23,553 bases of DNA from Bacillota bacterium (GCA_023431215.1 JAEYXR010000007.1:1-23553), one strand, 5' to 3'. Shown: positions 15,563 to 22,520, counted from the stretch's first letter. Notes: a model not told the origin generated them from the sequence alone. Translations and numbers: made by a program.

Positions 15563-16120
15563 ATGCTTACCATTTGGGCGCTGGATGATGATACACAAAA
15601 CAATATGGAGGAGCTGGGGGTCCTGACTCCCCTGGATGGCGTAAAAGCAAAGTGCATCTGCTTTCAAAAAAAGGTTGTTACACAATTGGGGGCTTTTATC
15701 AAAAGCCTACGTTCACCCCTTTACTCCACAAAAAGCGCCCGGGAATATGCTGCTGCACATCCCCAATGGTTTTTTGACGAGCAGCATTGTCTGGGGGCTG
15801 TGTGCACCGGCAAAAAGGTCAAAGCTACCCCCAAGGGCTATGTGGTGCGGCAAAGCAGCATTTACCGGCTGGAACTTCCGGTTTACAACCCCAATGGGTT
15901 TTCGCCCCTTGCCTATACTTTGGCCGGCTACCTTGCCACCGGCAACGGGTATTTGATGGTGCTAAAGCGCCGTGTTGCCTTCTGGGTTTGGCTTGCCGTT
16001 GCCGCACTGGCGGTGTTTGGCATTAGTTACGCTTGTTTTGCTCATGGCATTACCGGGGCTTTCAGCTATGTTGACCTGTGGTGGGGCAATGCTGTAAGCT
16101 GGATTCAAGGGATGCTTTAG
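15563..16120 (+). CDS. Hypothetical protein with C-terminal membrane segment
   Basis: 185 residues, family not recognised. Residues 1-135 are soluble-looking and presumably cytoplasmic, with segments FIKSLRSPLYSTKSAREYAAAHPQWF (45-70) and YRLELPVYNPNGFSPLAYTLAGYLATGNGY (101-130). One strong hydrophobic segment at ~138-160, preceded by KRR, anchors the protein near its C-terminus; ~25 residues (AHGITGAFSYVDLWWGNAVSWIQGML) would lie outside. The start ATG 15563 has GGTGA six bases upstream, a mediocre RBS. It follows its own near-consensus promoter. The DUF1294 gene starts 114 bp downstream with no terminator between, so the two may be co-transcribed. No function proposed. Confidence 0.75.
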   Translation: MLTIWALDDDTQNNMEELGVLTPLDGVKAKCICFQKKVVTQLGAFIKSLRSPLYSTKSAREYAAAHPQWFFDEQHCLGAVCTGKKVKATPKGYVVRQSSIYRLELPVYNPNGFSPLAYTLAGYLATGNGYLMVLKRRVAFWVWLAVAALAVFGISYACFAHGITGAFSYVDLWWGNAVSWIQGML

Positions 16121-16234
16121 CCAACCTGTACCGGACATTTTTCTGCCGCACGCTTAATATTTCTTTTGCCTATTGGTTACTTAACAACAACAAGAGTATG
16201 GCGTTGCTATCTTTTTCTGTAAGGATGTGTTTCA

Positions 16235-16537
16235 ATGCTGGAACAAGCTATGAGCTGGGTTCCCATAGGAGTTGCAGTATATTTAGGTGTACTCAACCTT
16301 ACCGGCCTTTTGATGATGGGTTGGGATAAGCGATGTGCCCGCCGCCAGCGCCGCCGAGTGCCGGAAAAAACATTGTTTTTGGTTTCGGCTCTGGGTGGGT
16401 CAGCAGGTACCTGGGGCGGAATGTATCTTTTTCGCCATAAAACAAAGCACTGGTACTTTGTTTGGGGAATGCCAATACTCTTTTTTCTTCATCTTGCCTT
16501 AATTGGCTGGATTTTATGGCAAAACTTCATGTTGTAA
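16235..16537 (+). CDS. DUF1294 small membrane protein
   Basis: 100 residues, matching the DUF1294 family: two to three hydrophobic segments (about 10-28, 47-65 and 73-95) around the conserved GWDKRCARRQRRRVPEKTLFLVSALGGSAGTWGGMYLFRHKTKHWYF block. The family is widespread in bacteria and its role is unknown; in other genomes the domain is sometimes fused to a cold-shock domain, which is absent here. AAGGA lies about ten bases before ATG 16235. A strong terminator follows. Confidence 0.9.
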   Translation: MLEQAMSWVPIGVAVYLGVLNLTGLLMMGWDKRCARRQRRRVPEKTLFLVSALGGSAGTWGGMYLFRHKTKHWYFVWGMPILFFLHLALIGWILWQNFML

Positions 16538-16550
16538 AAAAATACATAGT

Positions 16551-16592
16551 ATAAAAAGCGTTCTCAAGCAGGCAGCTTGAGAACGCTTTTTT
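16551..16592. terminator. Bidirectional terminator between DUF1294 gene and trkA
   Basis: Perfect stem GCGTTCTCAAGC (16558-16569) / GCTTGAGAACGC (16575-16586), loop AGGCA, flanked by AAAAA on the left and TTTTTT on the right. It can stop the + strand DUF1294 transcript and the - strand trkA transcript, whose stop codon is at 16600. Confidence 0.95.
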
Positions 16593-16599
16593 ACACACT

Positions 16600-17289
16600 T
16601 TATGAATGGCTGCCCTTACTGTCAATGGAATTTTCCAAGCTTAAGGCCTTGCTGAGGTTATGAACCTCCTCATTGCTTACCAGTACCAAAATAGAATCTC
16701 CGCTATAAAGGCAGGTTTTGCCCCGGGGAATAATCAGCTCTCCGCTGCGGGTGATAGAGATAACAACACATTCCTCCGGCAGCCTGATTTCGCTTAGACG
16801 CATGCCGTCGTACTCATAGTTTTTGGGCAGATGTATCTCGCTGATGGTGGCTTGCCCACGGTTAAGGGACATCACCTGGCGAATGGCGGCACTGTCTACC
16901 TCCCGTTCGATAAGACGGGCAATGTTGTCGGTGCTGGAAATGGGAATATCTACACCCAAACGGCGCATCACCGGTAGGTTTTTGGGATTGTTAACGCGGG
17001 CTACAGTACGGCCAATGCCAAACACTTTTTTGGCAAGCTGGCAGGCCACCAGGTTTGTTTCATCCGAGCCGGTGACACTGACGAACCCCATGTCCGAACC
17101 TGCACCGGCAGATTCCAGAGCATCAATGGTGCTTCCGTCTCCGCATATTACCTTAATGCCCAGCTCGTCGGCGGCGTGTCTGCAAAGGTCACGGTCAGTT
17201 TCTATTAAAACAGGGGTATGCCCATGCTCCATCAGGGTTTTGGAAAGATAGTAGCCCACCTTACCGGCTCCTACAATCAGTACTTTCAT
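16600..17289 (-). CDS. trkA: TrkA/RCK family potassium-transport regulatory subunit (second copy)
   Basis: Cytoplasmic nucleotide-binding subunit that gates a Trk/Ktr potassium transporter. 229 residues: RCK_N Rossmann domain (~1-125) with GAGKVG (7-12) and Glu30 at the end of strand 2 for NAD(H)/nucleotide ribose binding, then an RCK_C domain (~140-220) with MRLSEIRLPEECVVISITRSGELIIPRGKTCLYSGDSILVLV. ATG 17289 has AGGAGC upstream. It is encoded 175 bp downstream of another RCK gene on the same strand. No TrkH/KtrB channel subunit lies in the window, so the partner must be elsewhere. Could equally be named ktrA/ktrC. Confidence 0.9.
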   Translation of the reverse strand: MKVLIVGAGKVGYYLSKTLMEHGHTPVLIETDRDLCRHAADELGIKVICGDGSTIDALESAGAGSDMGFVSVTGSDETNLVACQLAKKVFGIGRTVARVNNPKNLPVMRRLGVDIPISSTDNIARLIEREVDSAAIRQVMSLNRGQATISEIHLPKNYEYDGMRLSEIRLPEECVVISITRSGELIIPRGKTCLYSGDSILVLVSNEEVHNLSKALSLENSIDSKGSHS

Positions 17290-17320
17290 ACCTTGCTCCT
17301 ATGCTTAAAATATTTTTGGC

Positions 17321-17373
17321 TGGTCACGCTTAAAAAGAAAGGAGTGTTACAGCATGCACTACTGTCGTGACCA
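17321..17373 (-). repeat. Long-range hairpin between the two trkA-like genes
   Basis: TGGTCACG (17321-17328) and CGTGACCA (17366-17373) form perfect 8-bp arms with a 37-nt loop, which itself contains a possible small ACAG/CTGT hairpin. There is no T run directly after it, so it is not an ordinary terminator. It lies in the 175-bp spacer upstream of the second trkA gene and could affect mRNA stability or expression ratio. Confidence 0.45.
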
Positions 17374-17464
17374 ATAAAATTTGGATTTGCCAGGAAGCTC
17401 CGGGCCGGGCGGTAAAAAGCCCTGTGCTTTTCAGAAAAGCCTCCTTGGCTTGGCTGCCATGGCA

Positions 17465-18085
17465 CTAAATGGTGCGCAGCACCAGCAACCGGTCAGATTC
17501 CTGCAGGCGGTATTCCGGTTCTGCATCCCGCAGCATTACCGATCCGTCGGCATGTACCACCCCAACCGCCATCTCGTTATCGTCATGCTCCATTTCCTGC
17601 AGCTTCAGGCCAATGCACTCCGGCGGAATCTCCAACTGGCCTGCGCTCATGTTGCTGGAACCAAAGGCAAAGCGAACACTATGTTCTTCATTGTCTATCA
17701 GTTTTTCTATTACATCTACGGTAAGGCTGGTGGGACAGATGGTATGCAGCCCAAATTCCGAAAAGACATTTTTACGCCTGGGGTCGTAAATACGGGTTAG
17801 CACCTTGGGCACCTGAAAAATTTCTCTGGCAACCTGAGACACCATGACATTGACGTTATCATCATCATACACCGCAACCAAAAAGTCGCAAGCTTCAATG
17901 CCGCCACGTTTTAAAACGTCAAGATCTATGGGTACACCCTGAATGGTGAATCCGGTAAAGGCCTCCTCCAAGCGAAGAAAGTTTTCCTCGTGGGCATCAA
18001 TAACCGATATATCGTGTCCCAATTTATAAAGGGAGTTGGCAAGTCCCGATCCCACCTTGCCGCAGCCGATAATTACAATATTCAA
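17465..18085 (-). CDS. trkA: TrkA/RCK family potassium-transport regulatory subunit (first copy)
   Basis: 206 residues. RCK_N domain (~1-125) with GCGKVG (7-12) and Asp30 in SVIDAHEENFLRLEE, which indicate dinucleotide binding; RCK_C domain (~135-206) with LEIPPECIGLKLQEMEHDDNEMAVGVVHADGSVMLRDAEPEYRLQESDRLLVL. It differs clearly from the second copy, so the pair is not a recent duplication and may form a hetero-oligomeric gating ring (inference). The start is TTG 18085: AGGAGG lies nine bases upstream and no ATG is near. It is transcribed from the promoter at 18224-18252 and probably shares an mRNA with the second copy. Confidence 0.9.
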   Translation of the reverse strand: MNIVIIGCGKVGSGLANSLYKLGHDISVIDAHEENFLRLEEAFTGFTIQGVPIDLDVLKRGGIEACDFLVAVYDDDNVNVMVSQVAREIFQVPKVLTRIYDPRRKNVFSEFGLHTICPTSLTVDVIEKLIDNEEHSVRFAFGSSNMSAGQLEIPPECIGLKLQEMEHDDNEMAVGVVHADGSVMLRDAEPEYRLQESDRLLVLRTI

Positions 18086-18223
18086 AGCAACGTACCTCCT
18101 GTTGTAACGTTTGCAATCAAACCTACTCTTTGTTATTTGGCAAAATCACCTGTAAATCTGTGTAGCCTGTATAATGCTATTTTGCACACTACATAGAATC
18201 TTTATCATAATTGTTTTGCGGCT

Positions 18224-18252
18224 ATTATACCACTTTCAAGTCCTCTTTTGAA
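18224..18252 (-). promoter_or_regulatory. Sigma-A promoter of the trkA pair
   Basis: On the minus strand TTCAAA (18252-18247) and TATAAT (18229-18224) with a 17-bp spacer; start near 18217 gives a ~130-nt leader. The leader has an imperfect stem (GTAG...CTAC) but does not match the c-di-AMP (ydaO) riboswitch often found before potassium-transport genes. Confidence 0.75.
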
Positions 18253-18427
18253 GTAAAAAGAAGCAGAAACTTTTTTAGTCTAAAACTTTCATACAAAAAG
18301 CTTATAAACAAGATGCTTTATCCTTTTTAAATATAAGCTTAAGCTTGCAAACTCTTTCAATATAAGACAGGTTGAGTACTTGAAAAAAGTCTGTGCTGCA
18401 CTGCACAAATCTGACATACACAAGCAC

Positions 18428-18460
18428 AAAAAAGCGGGGGCCTAAGCCACCCGCTTTTTT
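18428..18460. terminator. Terminator after the ROK-like gene
   Basis: GCGGG-GGC-CTAA-GCC-(A)-CCCGC (18434-18454), flanked by AAAAAA and TTTTTT, so it works in either direction. It ends the minus-strand ROK-like transcript, about 26 bp after its stop. The remaining sequence from 18253 to 18427 is AT-rich and holds nothing else I can support. Confidence 0.85.
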
Positions 18461-18486
18461 GCGAAAAGAAAACTATGAAAAAGATA

Positions 18487-19869
18487 TTAGCAAAGATGAA
18501 TTTGCGGCAGGCTGGCAGCCGCTACAGACTGGCCTACTCTTCTTGCCTTTTCATCCGGCATACACGGGTTCATCTGTATCTGGGGGTACTCGTCAGCCAA
18601 AACCTCTTTTGCAACTTTAAGAATAAGGTCGCCGCCTTTGCCGGACATCACACGTCCCAGCAAAAGCACGTGTTTGATATCATAAAAATCGGCATAGAAA
18701 GCAAGGGTATGCCCAAGGTAGGTTCCAATGGAATGATACACTTGCATTGCCCTTGGGTCATCGCTTTCCATCAAGCTCTGAACCACCTTCAGTTTTTCGG
18801 CCGGGGTGGCAGTTTCGTCCAGTGCTATCCCGGCGCGAGGTGCCAGCTTAATGACCGAGTCCTGAGAAAAATACTTAACTCCGCAGCCAATATCTCCGGA
18901 CCACTCGTCCGCCATGGCATCCGGCTGGGCATCTACCGGGGCAAAGGCAAGCTCGTTAAGCCAGCCAGTAATGTTCCCCTTGGCATCTACGTAACCCACA
19001 GCCTCACTGGTGCCCATGGCTATGCCCAAAACCTGCACATCTTCCATGCTCATGGCACCGGCCAGTGCAGTAACGTCGCCGTCATTGCAGACTTCAATGG
19101 GTACGTCACCAATTTCCTTTGCTGCACGCAAATAAATATCTTTTACTTTTTGGTCAAATAAATCATCGGGCACCTGCAAAAACAAGGAGGCTACCATGGT
19201 GCGGTTATCAATGTAAATACCGGCGGAAGAAACACCAATGGCATCCACCCGGGGCATATGAGAGGCAGCAGTCTTAAAAGACTCCACAATGCCGTTAAAG
19301 TGATAATCCGGGTCGGCGGTTACTTTTGGCAGCCAAACAACCTCTTCGCTGTATACCGCCACACCGTCCACCACGGCAGAAACCTTACGGTCGCTGCCAC
19401 CTGCATCAAAACCGATGCGGCAGCCGTCCAGATGGCGCCCCAAGGGTTTGCTGGCCTCATTTTGGGAGGGACGCTGTTCATAAGTGCGGGCCTCCACCAC
19501 AAAGGGATGCTCGTAAACCCGTTCCATAAAGTGAAAATCAAAGGCACGGGCCCCATCGGGGCTGTAGGTTTTGGCTATATAATCTGCAACCATATCATCT
19601 CCGCAGATGATGACCTTAAAGCCGCCTTTGGCCCACAGCAAAAACTTGACCAGCCGCTCTGTGTAGTAACAGTCTGCCTCTGCCATGTCGGGAGTACCGT
19701 GGATAAAGGTATTGTAGGTGGAGGTTAGCCCTCCGGTACGCTCAACTGCAATGCACAACGGCTTTGAGGCAGTTTCTAAAAATGCTTTGTTCCATTTGGC
19801 AAAAGGAAGAAACGTTTTATCTAAAACAGGAACGTTTTTCACAGAAGTGTTTATTTTTAAAAATTGCAT
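18487..19869 (-). CDS. ROK-like sugar-kinase-fold protein with N-terminal extension
   Basis: 460 residues. Residues ~150-430 resemble an ROK/ASKHA kinase: phosphate-1-like RIGFDAGGSDRKVSAVVDG (151-169), an NDGD at 262-265 in the position of the ROK catalytic/phosphate-2 region (VCNDGDVTALAGA), and adenosine/phosphate loops LGIAMGTSEAVGYVDAKGNI (281-300) and LLLGRVMSGKGGDLIL. The ROK zinc-binding CxCGxxGC motif is absent. Residues 1-145 form an extension of unknown type (ICGDDMVADYIAK, FHFMERVYEHPFVVEARTYEQRPSQ). ATG 19869 has AAAGGAG upstream. It is divergent from a cupin/AraC regulator 222 bp away, suggesting a carbohydrate-responsive pair. It may be a sugar kinase, or a sensor that has lost activity; no substrate can be named. 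Confidence 0.75.
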   Translation of the reverse strand: MQFLKINTSVKNVPVLDKTFLPFAKWNKAFLETASKPLCIAVERTGGLTSTYNTFIHGTPDMAEADCYYTERLVKFLLWAKGGFKVIICGDDMVADYIAKTYSPDGARAFDFHFMERVYEHPFVVEARTYEQRPSQNEASKPLGRHLDGCRIGFDAGGSDRKVSAVVDGVAVYSEEVVWLPKVTADPDYHFNGIVESFKTAASHMPRVDAIGVSSAGIYIDNRTMVASLFLQVPDDLFDQKVKDIYLRAAKEIGDVPIEVCNDGDVTALAGAMSMEDVQVLGIAMGTSEAVGYVDAKGNITGWLNELAFAPVDAQPDAMADEWSGDIGCGVKYFSQDSVIKLAPRAGIALDETATPAEKLKVVQSLMESDDPRAMQVYHSIGTYLGHTLAFYADFYDIKHVLLLGRVMSGKGGDLILKVAKEVLADEYPQIQMNPCMPDEKARRVGQSVAAASLPQIHLC

Positions 19870-20091
19870 TTAAAAGTCTCCTTTCGCTTATTACCACCTA
19901 TTTTAGACTGGGTTTTATCAAAAAGCTTTAGCAGGTTTGACATAATTTTTGTACAAAAGAATATAGTGTTTTCTAAATTTAACTATTTGTTGTTGCTTTT
20001 TTCCAATTTATTGACTACAATAAAAACAGCAAAATTTGTCTTATCAGTTCTCAAGATTGGTACAATTGGATATGACAGGGGGCAATGCAAC
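19870..20091. promoter_or_regulatory. Divergent control region of the ROK-like and AraC genes
   Basis: AT-rich, 222 bp. It should hold both divergent promoters and any AraC-type sites. The best + strand candidate is TTGTCT followed by TACAAT (about 20037-20067) with a 19-bp spacer; no convincing minus-strand promoter was found by eye. No clear direct repeat for the AraC protein was recognised. Confidence 0.35.
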
Positions 20092-21036
20092 ATGATGGAT
20101 TACGAAAGCGTCCACCTTAAAGAAGAACTCGTTATCCAAAACCTCTACACAGTTCATTATTATGAGTATAACAACGACTACTTTTTCCCCGGGGAGGCCC
20201 ATGCATTTTGGGAGTTTTTGTATGTGGATAAGGGTGAGGTAGAGGTTACCGCAGGCAGTCACATCTGCACCCTGAAAAAAGGAGACATCATCTTCCATAA
20301 GCCCATGGAGTTTCATAATTTGCGGGCAAACGGTGTGGTTGCACCCAATCTGGTGGTGGTTTCCTTTGAATGTAATTCTCCTGCAATGAACTTTTTTGAG
20401 GACAAGATTTTAAGAGTCAGCGATGCCGAGCGCAATCTTTTGGCCACCATTATTCAGGAGGCAAGTCTTTCCTACTCTACGCCCCTGGATGACCCAAACC
20501 TCAGGCGGATGGAGCGGGTGGAGCAGCAGCCTTTTGCAGCCGAGCAGTTTATTAAAAGCTGTTTGGAACTAATGCTGCTGCAGCTGATTCGCAAGCGGGA
20601 TGTATCTCAGTCTAAGATCAAAACCACCTCCAGCATGAAAGAACGCACCGATCAGGATGTTTTAAACCGTATTATTCTTTATCTGGAAAAAAATGTTCAG
20701 GAGCGCATTACCCTGGATGATATTTGCCGGGACAACCTGATTGGACGCAGCTACCTGCAAAAGATGTTCCGGGAAAAAATAGGCGGCGGTGTCATGGAGT
20801 ATTTTGGGCGGTTGAAGATAGAAGCTGCAAAGCAGTCTATCCGCGAAAGCTCCGGCAACTTTACCGAGATTGCCCGGGAATTGGGGTATACCTCCATCCA
20901 CTATTTTTCCCGTCATTTTAAAAAGGTCACAGGTATGACTCCGTCGGAATATGCTTCTTCGGTAAAGGTTAAAACCGAGTCCAGCCGTGAACAGCTTAGT
21001 TTGTTAAGGGATGTTCCTGTCAACCCCTACCGTTGA
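20092..21036 (+). CDS. AraC family transcriptional regulator with N-terminal cupin
   Basis: 314 residues from ATG 20092, which follows AGGGGG by nine bases; a longer in-frame extension back to 19864 has no RBS and is not family-like. The N-terminal cupin/AraC-binding domain (~10-100) carries AHAFWEFLYVDKGEVEVTAGSHICTLKKGDIIFHKPMEFHNLRA, where the small ligand, often a sugar, would bind. The C-terminal double HTH (~190-290) has RITLDDICRDNLIGRSYLQKMFREKIGGGVMEYFGRLKIEAAKQSIRE and NFTEIARELGYTSIHYFSRHFKKVTGMTPSEY, the standard AraC signature. Divergent from the ROK-like gene, which it may control. A strong terminator follows. Confidence 0.92.
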   Translation: MMDYESVHLKEELVIQNLYTVHYYEYNNDYFFPGEAHAFWEFLYVDKGEVEVTAGSHICTLKKGDIIFHKPMEFHNLRANGVVAPNLVVVSFECNSPAMNFFEDKILRVSDAERNLLATIIQEASLSYSTPLDDPNLRRMERVEQQPFAAEQFIKSCLELMLLQLIRKRDVSQSKIKTTSSMKERTDQDVLNRIILYLEKNVQERITLDDICRDNLIGRSYLQKMFREKIGGGVMEYFGRLKIEAAKQSIRESSGNFTEIARELGYTSIHYFSRHFKKVTGMTPSEYASSVKVKTESSREQLSLLRDVPVNPYR

Positions 21037-21040
21037 ATAT

Positions 21041-21090
21041 AAAAAAAGCATCGCATACCGTCCGTTGTGGCGGTATGCGATGCTTTTTTT
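21041..21090. terminator. Bidirectional terminator between araC-type gene and sdpI
   Basis: Perfect 13-bp stem GCATCGCATACCG (21048-21060) / CGGTATGCGATGC (21071-21083), 10-nt loop, flanked by seven A and seven T residues. It serves both the + strand regulator and the minus-strand sdpI. Confidence 0.95.
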
Positions 21091-21093
21091 ATA

Positions 21094-21747
21094 TTATTTA
21101 CTTTCCTTGGTGCTGTTGCGGTATAGCCACCAGGAATAACCCATGGGAACAAGCACAATGGTAACCATAATTGCAGTCATAAGCCATTGAGTACGGAAAA
21201 AGGCAGAGGCCATTACCAAAATACCTCCGACCATCCACAGCCAACCGGCCAAGCGGTGGGTTTTATTCCAGTTTTCTTCATCGTGGAGGGTCCATGGTAG
21301 CTTGATGCCAACCGTATAATTTTGCTTGCACTTGGGCAGGTAGTTACCAATGACCGCAAAGGTGGCACCCACAAACAGTGTTACTGCCACGGTGGGGTCA
21401 AGGGGTTGGGCTACCGCATTATACAAAACAAAGCCCTGTACAGCTACCGACATTAGGGGGATGATCCATTTTCCTAAGTTTACAACAATGGGTGAAGCAT
21501 TTTTTCTTTTGGGATCACTATCCAGTGCCAGCCATACCAACAGATTAAAACCAAGCATGATGAGCGGAAGGGCAAAGGCAGCCCAAAAGCGCGGCATATA
21601 GCCATTTGGCAAACCGTTTGCACCCCAGTGGGTAGCCACCTGCTCCGGCAGCCGGGAATATACCGCCGCCGACATGGCAATGGGTAGCAGGCAAATAGCA
21701 GAGGATATGATCAGGCCCTTTTTGTTAATGGATTTATTGTTCTTCAT
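21094..21747 (-). CDS. sdpI: SdpI family membrane protein
   Basis: 217 residues with about six hydrophobic segments. The N-terminal part (~20-65) matches DUF1648 (YSRLPEQVATHWGANGLPNGYMPRFW) and the C-terminal part the SdpI signature (GNYLPKCKQNYTVGIKLPWTLHDEENWNKTHRLAGWLWMVGG, ~130-172). In Bacillus subtilis SdpI gives immunity to the SdpC toxin and, when bound to toxin, captures the repressor SdpR at the membrane. No SdpC-like toxin lies in this window. ATG 21747 is chosen because GGGAGG is eight bases upstream; it overlaps the end of the sdpR-like gene by 14 bp, so the two are translationally coupled. Confidence 0.9.
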   Translation of the reverse strand: MKNNKSINKKGLIISSAICLLPIAMSAAVYSRLPEQVATHWGANGLPNGYMPRFWAAFALPLIMLGFNLLVWLALDSDPKRKNASPIVVNLGKWIIPLMSVAVQGFVLYNAVAQPLDPTVAVTLFVGATFAVIGNYLPKCKQNYTVGIKLPWTLHDEENWNKTHRLAGWLWMVGGILVMASAFFRTQWLMTAIMVTIVLVPMGYSWWLYRNSTKESK

Positions 21748-22015
21748 CTTCGTTACCTCCCTTAAACTGTGCAAACCATAGCATCAGTTCTTCAAATACT
21801 GAAGTATTTAGCTCGTAATAAATAAAGTTTTTATGCTTATTTTCAAAAATCAGCCCGGCTTTTTTCAGCTGAGAAAGATGATAAGAAATCGTTGCTGCCG
21901 TCGTATCAAATTGTGCTGCAATTTCACCGGCGGGCAATCTTCCTTCACGCAGCATTAGTAAAATTTCCCGCCGGACAGGGTCGGATAGGGCTTTAAACGT
22001 CTCTGGAAATCCCAT
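21734..22015 (-). CDS. sdpR: ArsR family repressor, SdpR-like
   Basis: 93 residues, a winged-helix ArsR/SmtB-fold repressor: FKALSDPVRREILLMLREGRLPAGEIAAQFDTTAATISYHLSQLKKAGLIFENKHKNFIYYELN, with recognition helix near 39-50. No cysteines are present, so it is not a classic metal sensor; this and the overlapping sdpI gene point to an SdpR-type autorepressor. ATG 22015 has AGGAGG upstream. Two TTTAGAAA-type palindromes flank its promoter and are the likely operators. Confidence 0.9.
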   Translation of the reverse strand: MGFPETFKALSDPVRREILLMLREGRLPAGEIAAQFDTTAATISYHLSQLKKAGLIFENKHKNFIYYELNTSVFEELMLWFAQFKGGNEDEEQ

Positions 22016-22040
22016 ACACCCAACCTCCTTTTTGTGTATA

Positions 22041-22060
22041 ATTTAGAAAATTTTCTAAAT
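22041..22060. promoter_or_regulatory. Operator 1 of sdpRI (20-bp perfect palindrome)
   Basis: ATTTAGAAAATTTTCTAAAT is perfectly self-complementary over 20 bp. It covers the predicted transcription start (~22056) of the sdpR promoter, so a bound dimer should block initiation. Confidence 0.8.
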
Positions 22061-22062
22061 AG

Positions 22063-22091
22063 ATAATAGCACCAAATTAACTGCAATTCAA
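22063..22091 (-). promoter_or_regulatory. Sigma-A promoter of sdpR-sdpI
   Basis: On the minus strand TTGAAT (22091-22086), 17-bp spacer, TATTAT (22068-22063). It lies exactly between the two palindromic operators. Confidence 0.75.
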
Positions 22092-22097
22092 GAGGTA

Positions 22098-22115
22098 TTT
22101 AGAAAAATTTCTAAA
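22098..22115. promoter_or_regulatory. Operator 2 of sdpRI (near-perfect palindrome)
   Basis: TTTAGAAAAATTTCTAAA differs from a perfect palindrome only at its centre. It lies just upstream of the -35 element, with its centre 56 bp from the centre of operator 1. Confidence 0.75.
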
Positions 22116-22410
22116 CAGTTTTTGGTATCTTCATCTTTTTAATTTTACTTTTTTTGTACGATAAAATCAATTCAGCTCCTCCCACCCCCTTAGGGAAAAA
22201 GGAAGAGATGCAAAGTATACCGGCATGGCGACATCCACCCTGGCAAGTGCTGGTAAACTGCCGGAAATAAAGTATTGCTTTGGATTACCAACCGCCGCAA
22301 ACCTTGGCTTTTGCAGGTAACTTTTTCTCTTTTTTGTCTTTTTGTCAGTTTTTTTAACTTTTTTTGCCGTACCTTCCAGTATGTGGGTTACAATTGGGTT
22401 ACAAATCCAG
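22116..22410. other. Intergenic region with T-tracts and direct repeats upstream of the secreted-protein gene
   Basis: No supportable gene. At 22322-22365 five T-tracts (5-7 T each) have centres about 8.5, 8.5, 11 and 10 bp apart, close to helical phasing, which suggests intrinsically bent DNA. Next to them the octamer GGTTACAA occurs at 22386-22393 and 22397-22404, and again at 22419-22426 inside the promoter. The part 22190-22320 has mixed composition without recognised elements. Confidence 0.55.
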
Positions 22411-22439
22411 TTGCATTTGGTTACAAAGTGTAATATACT
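22411..22439 (+). promoter_or_regulatory. Sigma-A promoter of the secreted-protein gene
   Basis: TTGCAT (22411-22416), 17-bp spacer, TATACT (22434-22439). The third GGTTACAA copy lies in the spacer. Start near 22446 gives a ~75-nt leader with a GC-rich patch (22458-22478), then GGAGG eight bases before the ATG. Confidence 0.8.
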
Positions 22440-22520
22440 ATTCTCACGGACGAGAGGTGCGGTGGAGAGGCCCCTCCCGTCACTACATGAAATTAAACAT
22501 TTTTTACGGAGGTACACCAA

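Noticed and set aside
17353..17376. Seven-codon + strand mini-ORF with AAAGGAG upstream inside the trk spacer
   Set aside because: Too short and no promoter or partner on that strand; the RBS-like string is expected by chance.
18086..18217. Possible c-di-AMP (ydaO) riboswitch before the trkA pair
   Set aside because: The leader is about the right place but lacks the conserved ydaO core and pseudoknot elements that I know.
22230..22325. Possible c-di-GMP (GEMM) riboswitch, from a GCAAAAGCC-like string on the minus strand
   Set aside because: Only a short resemblance; the paired receptor-loop architecture is not present and no downstream gene on that strand would be controlled.
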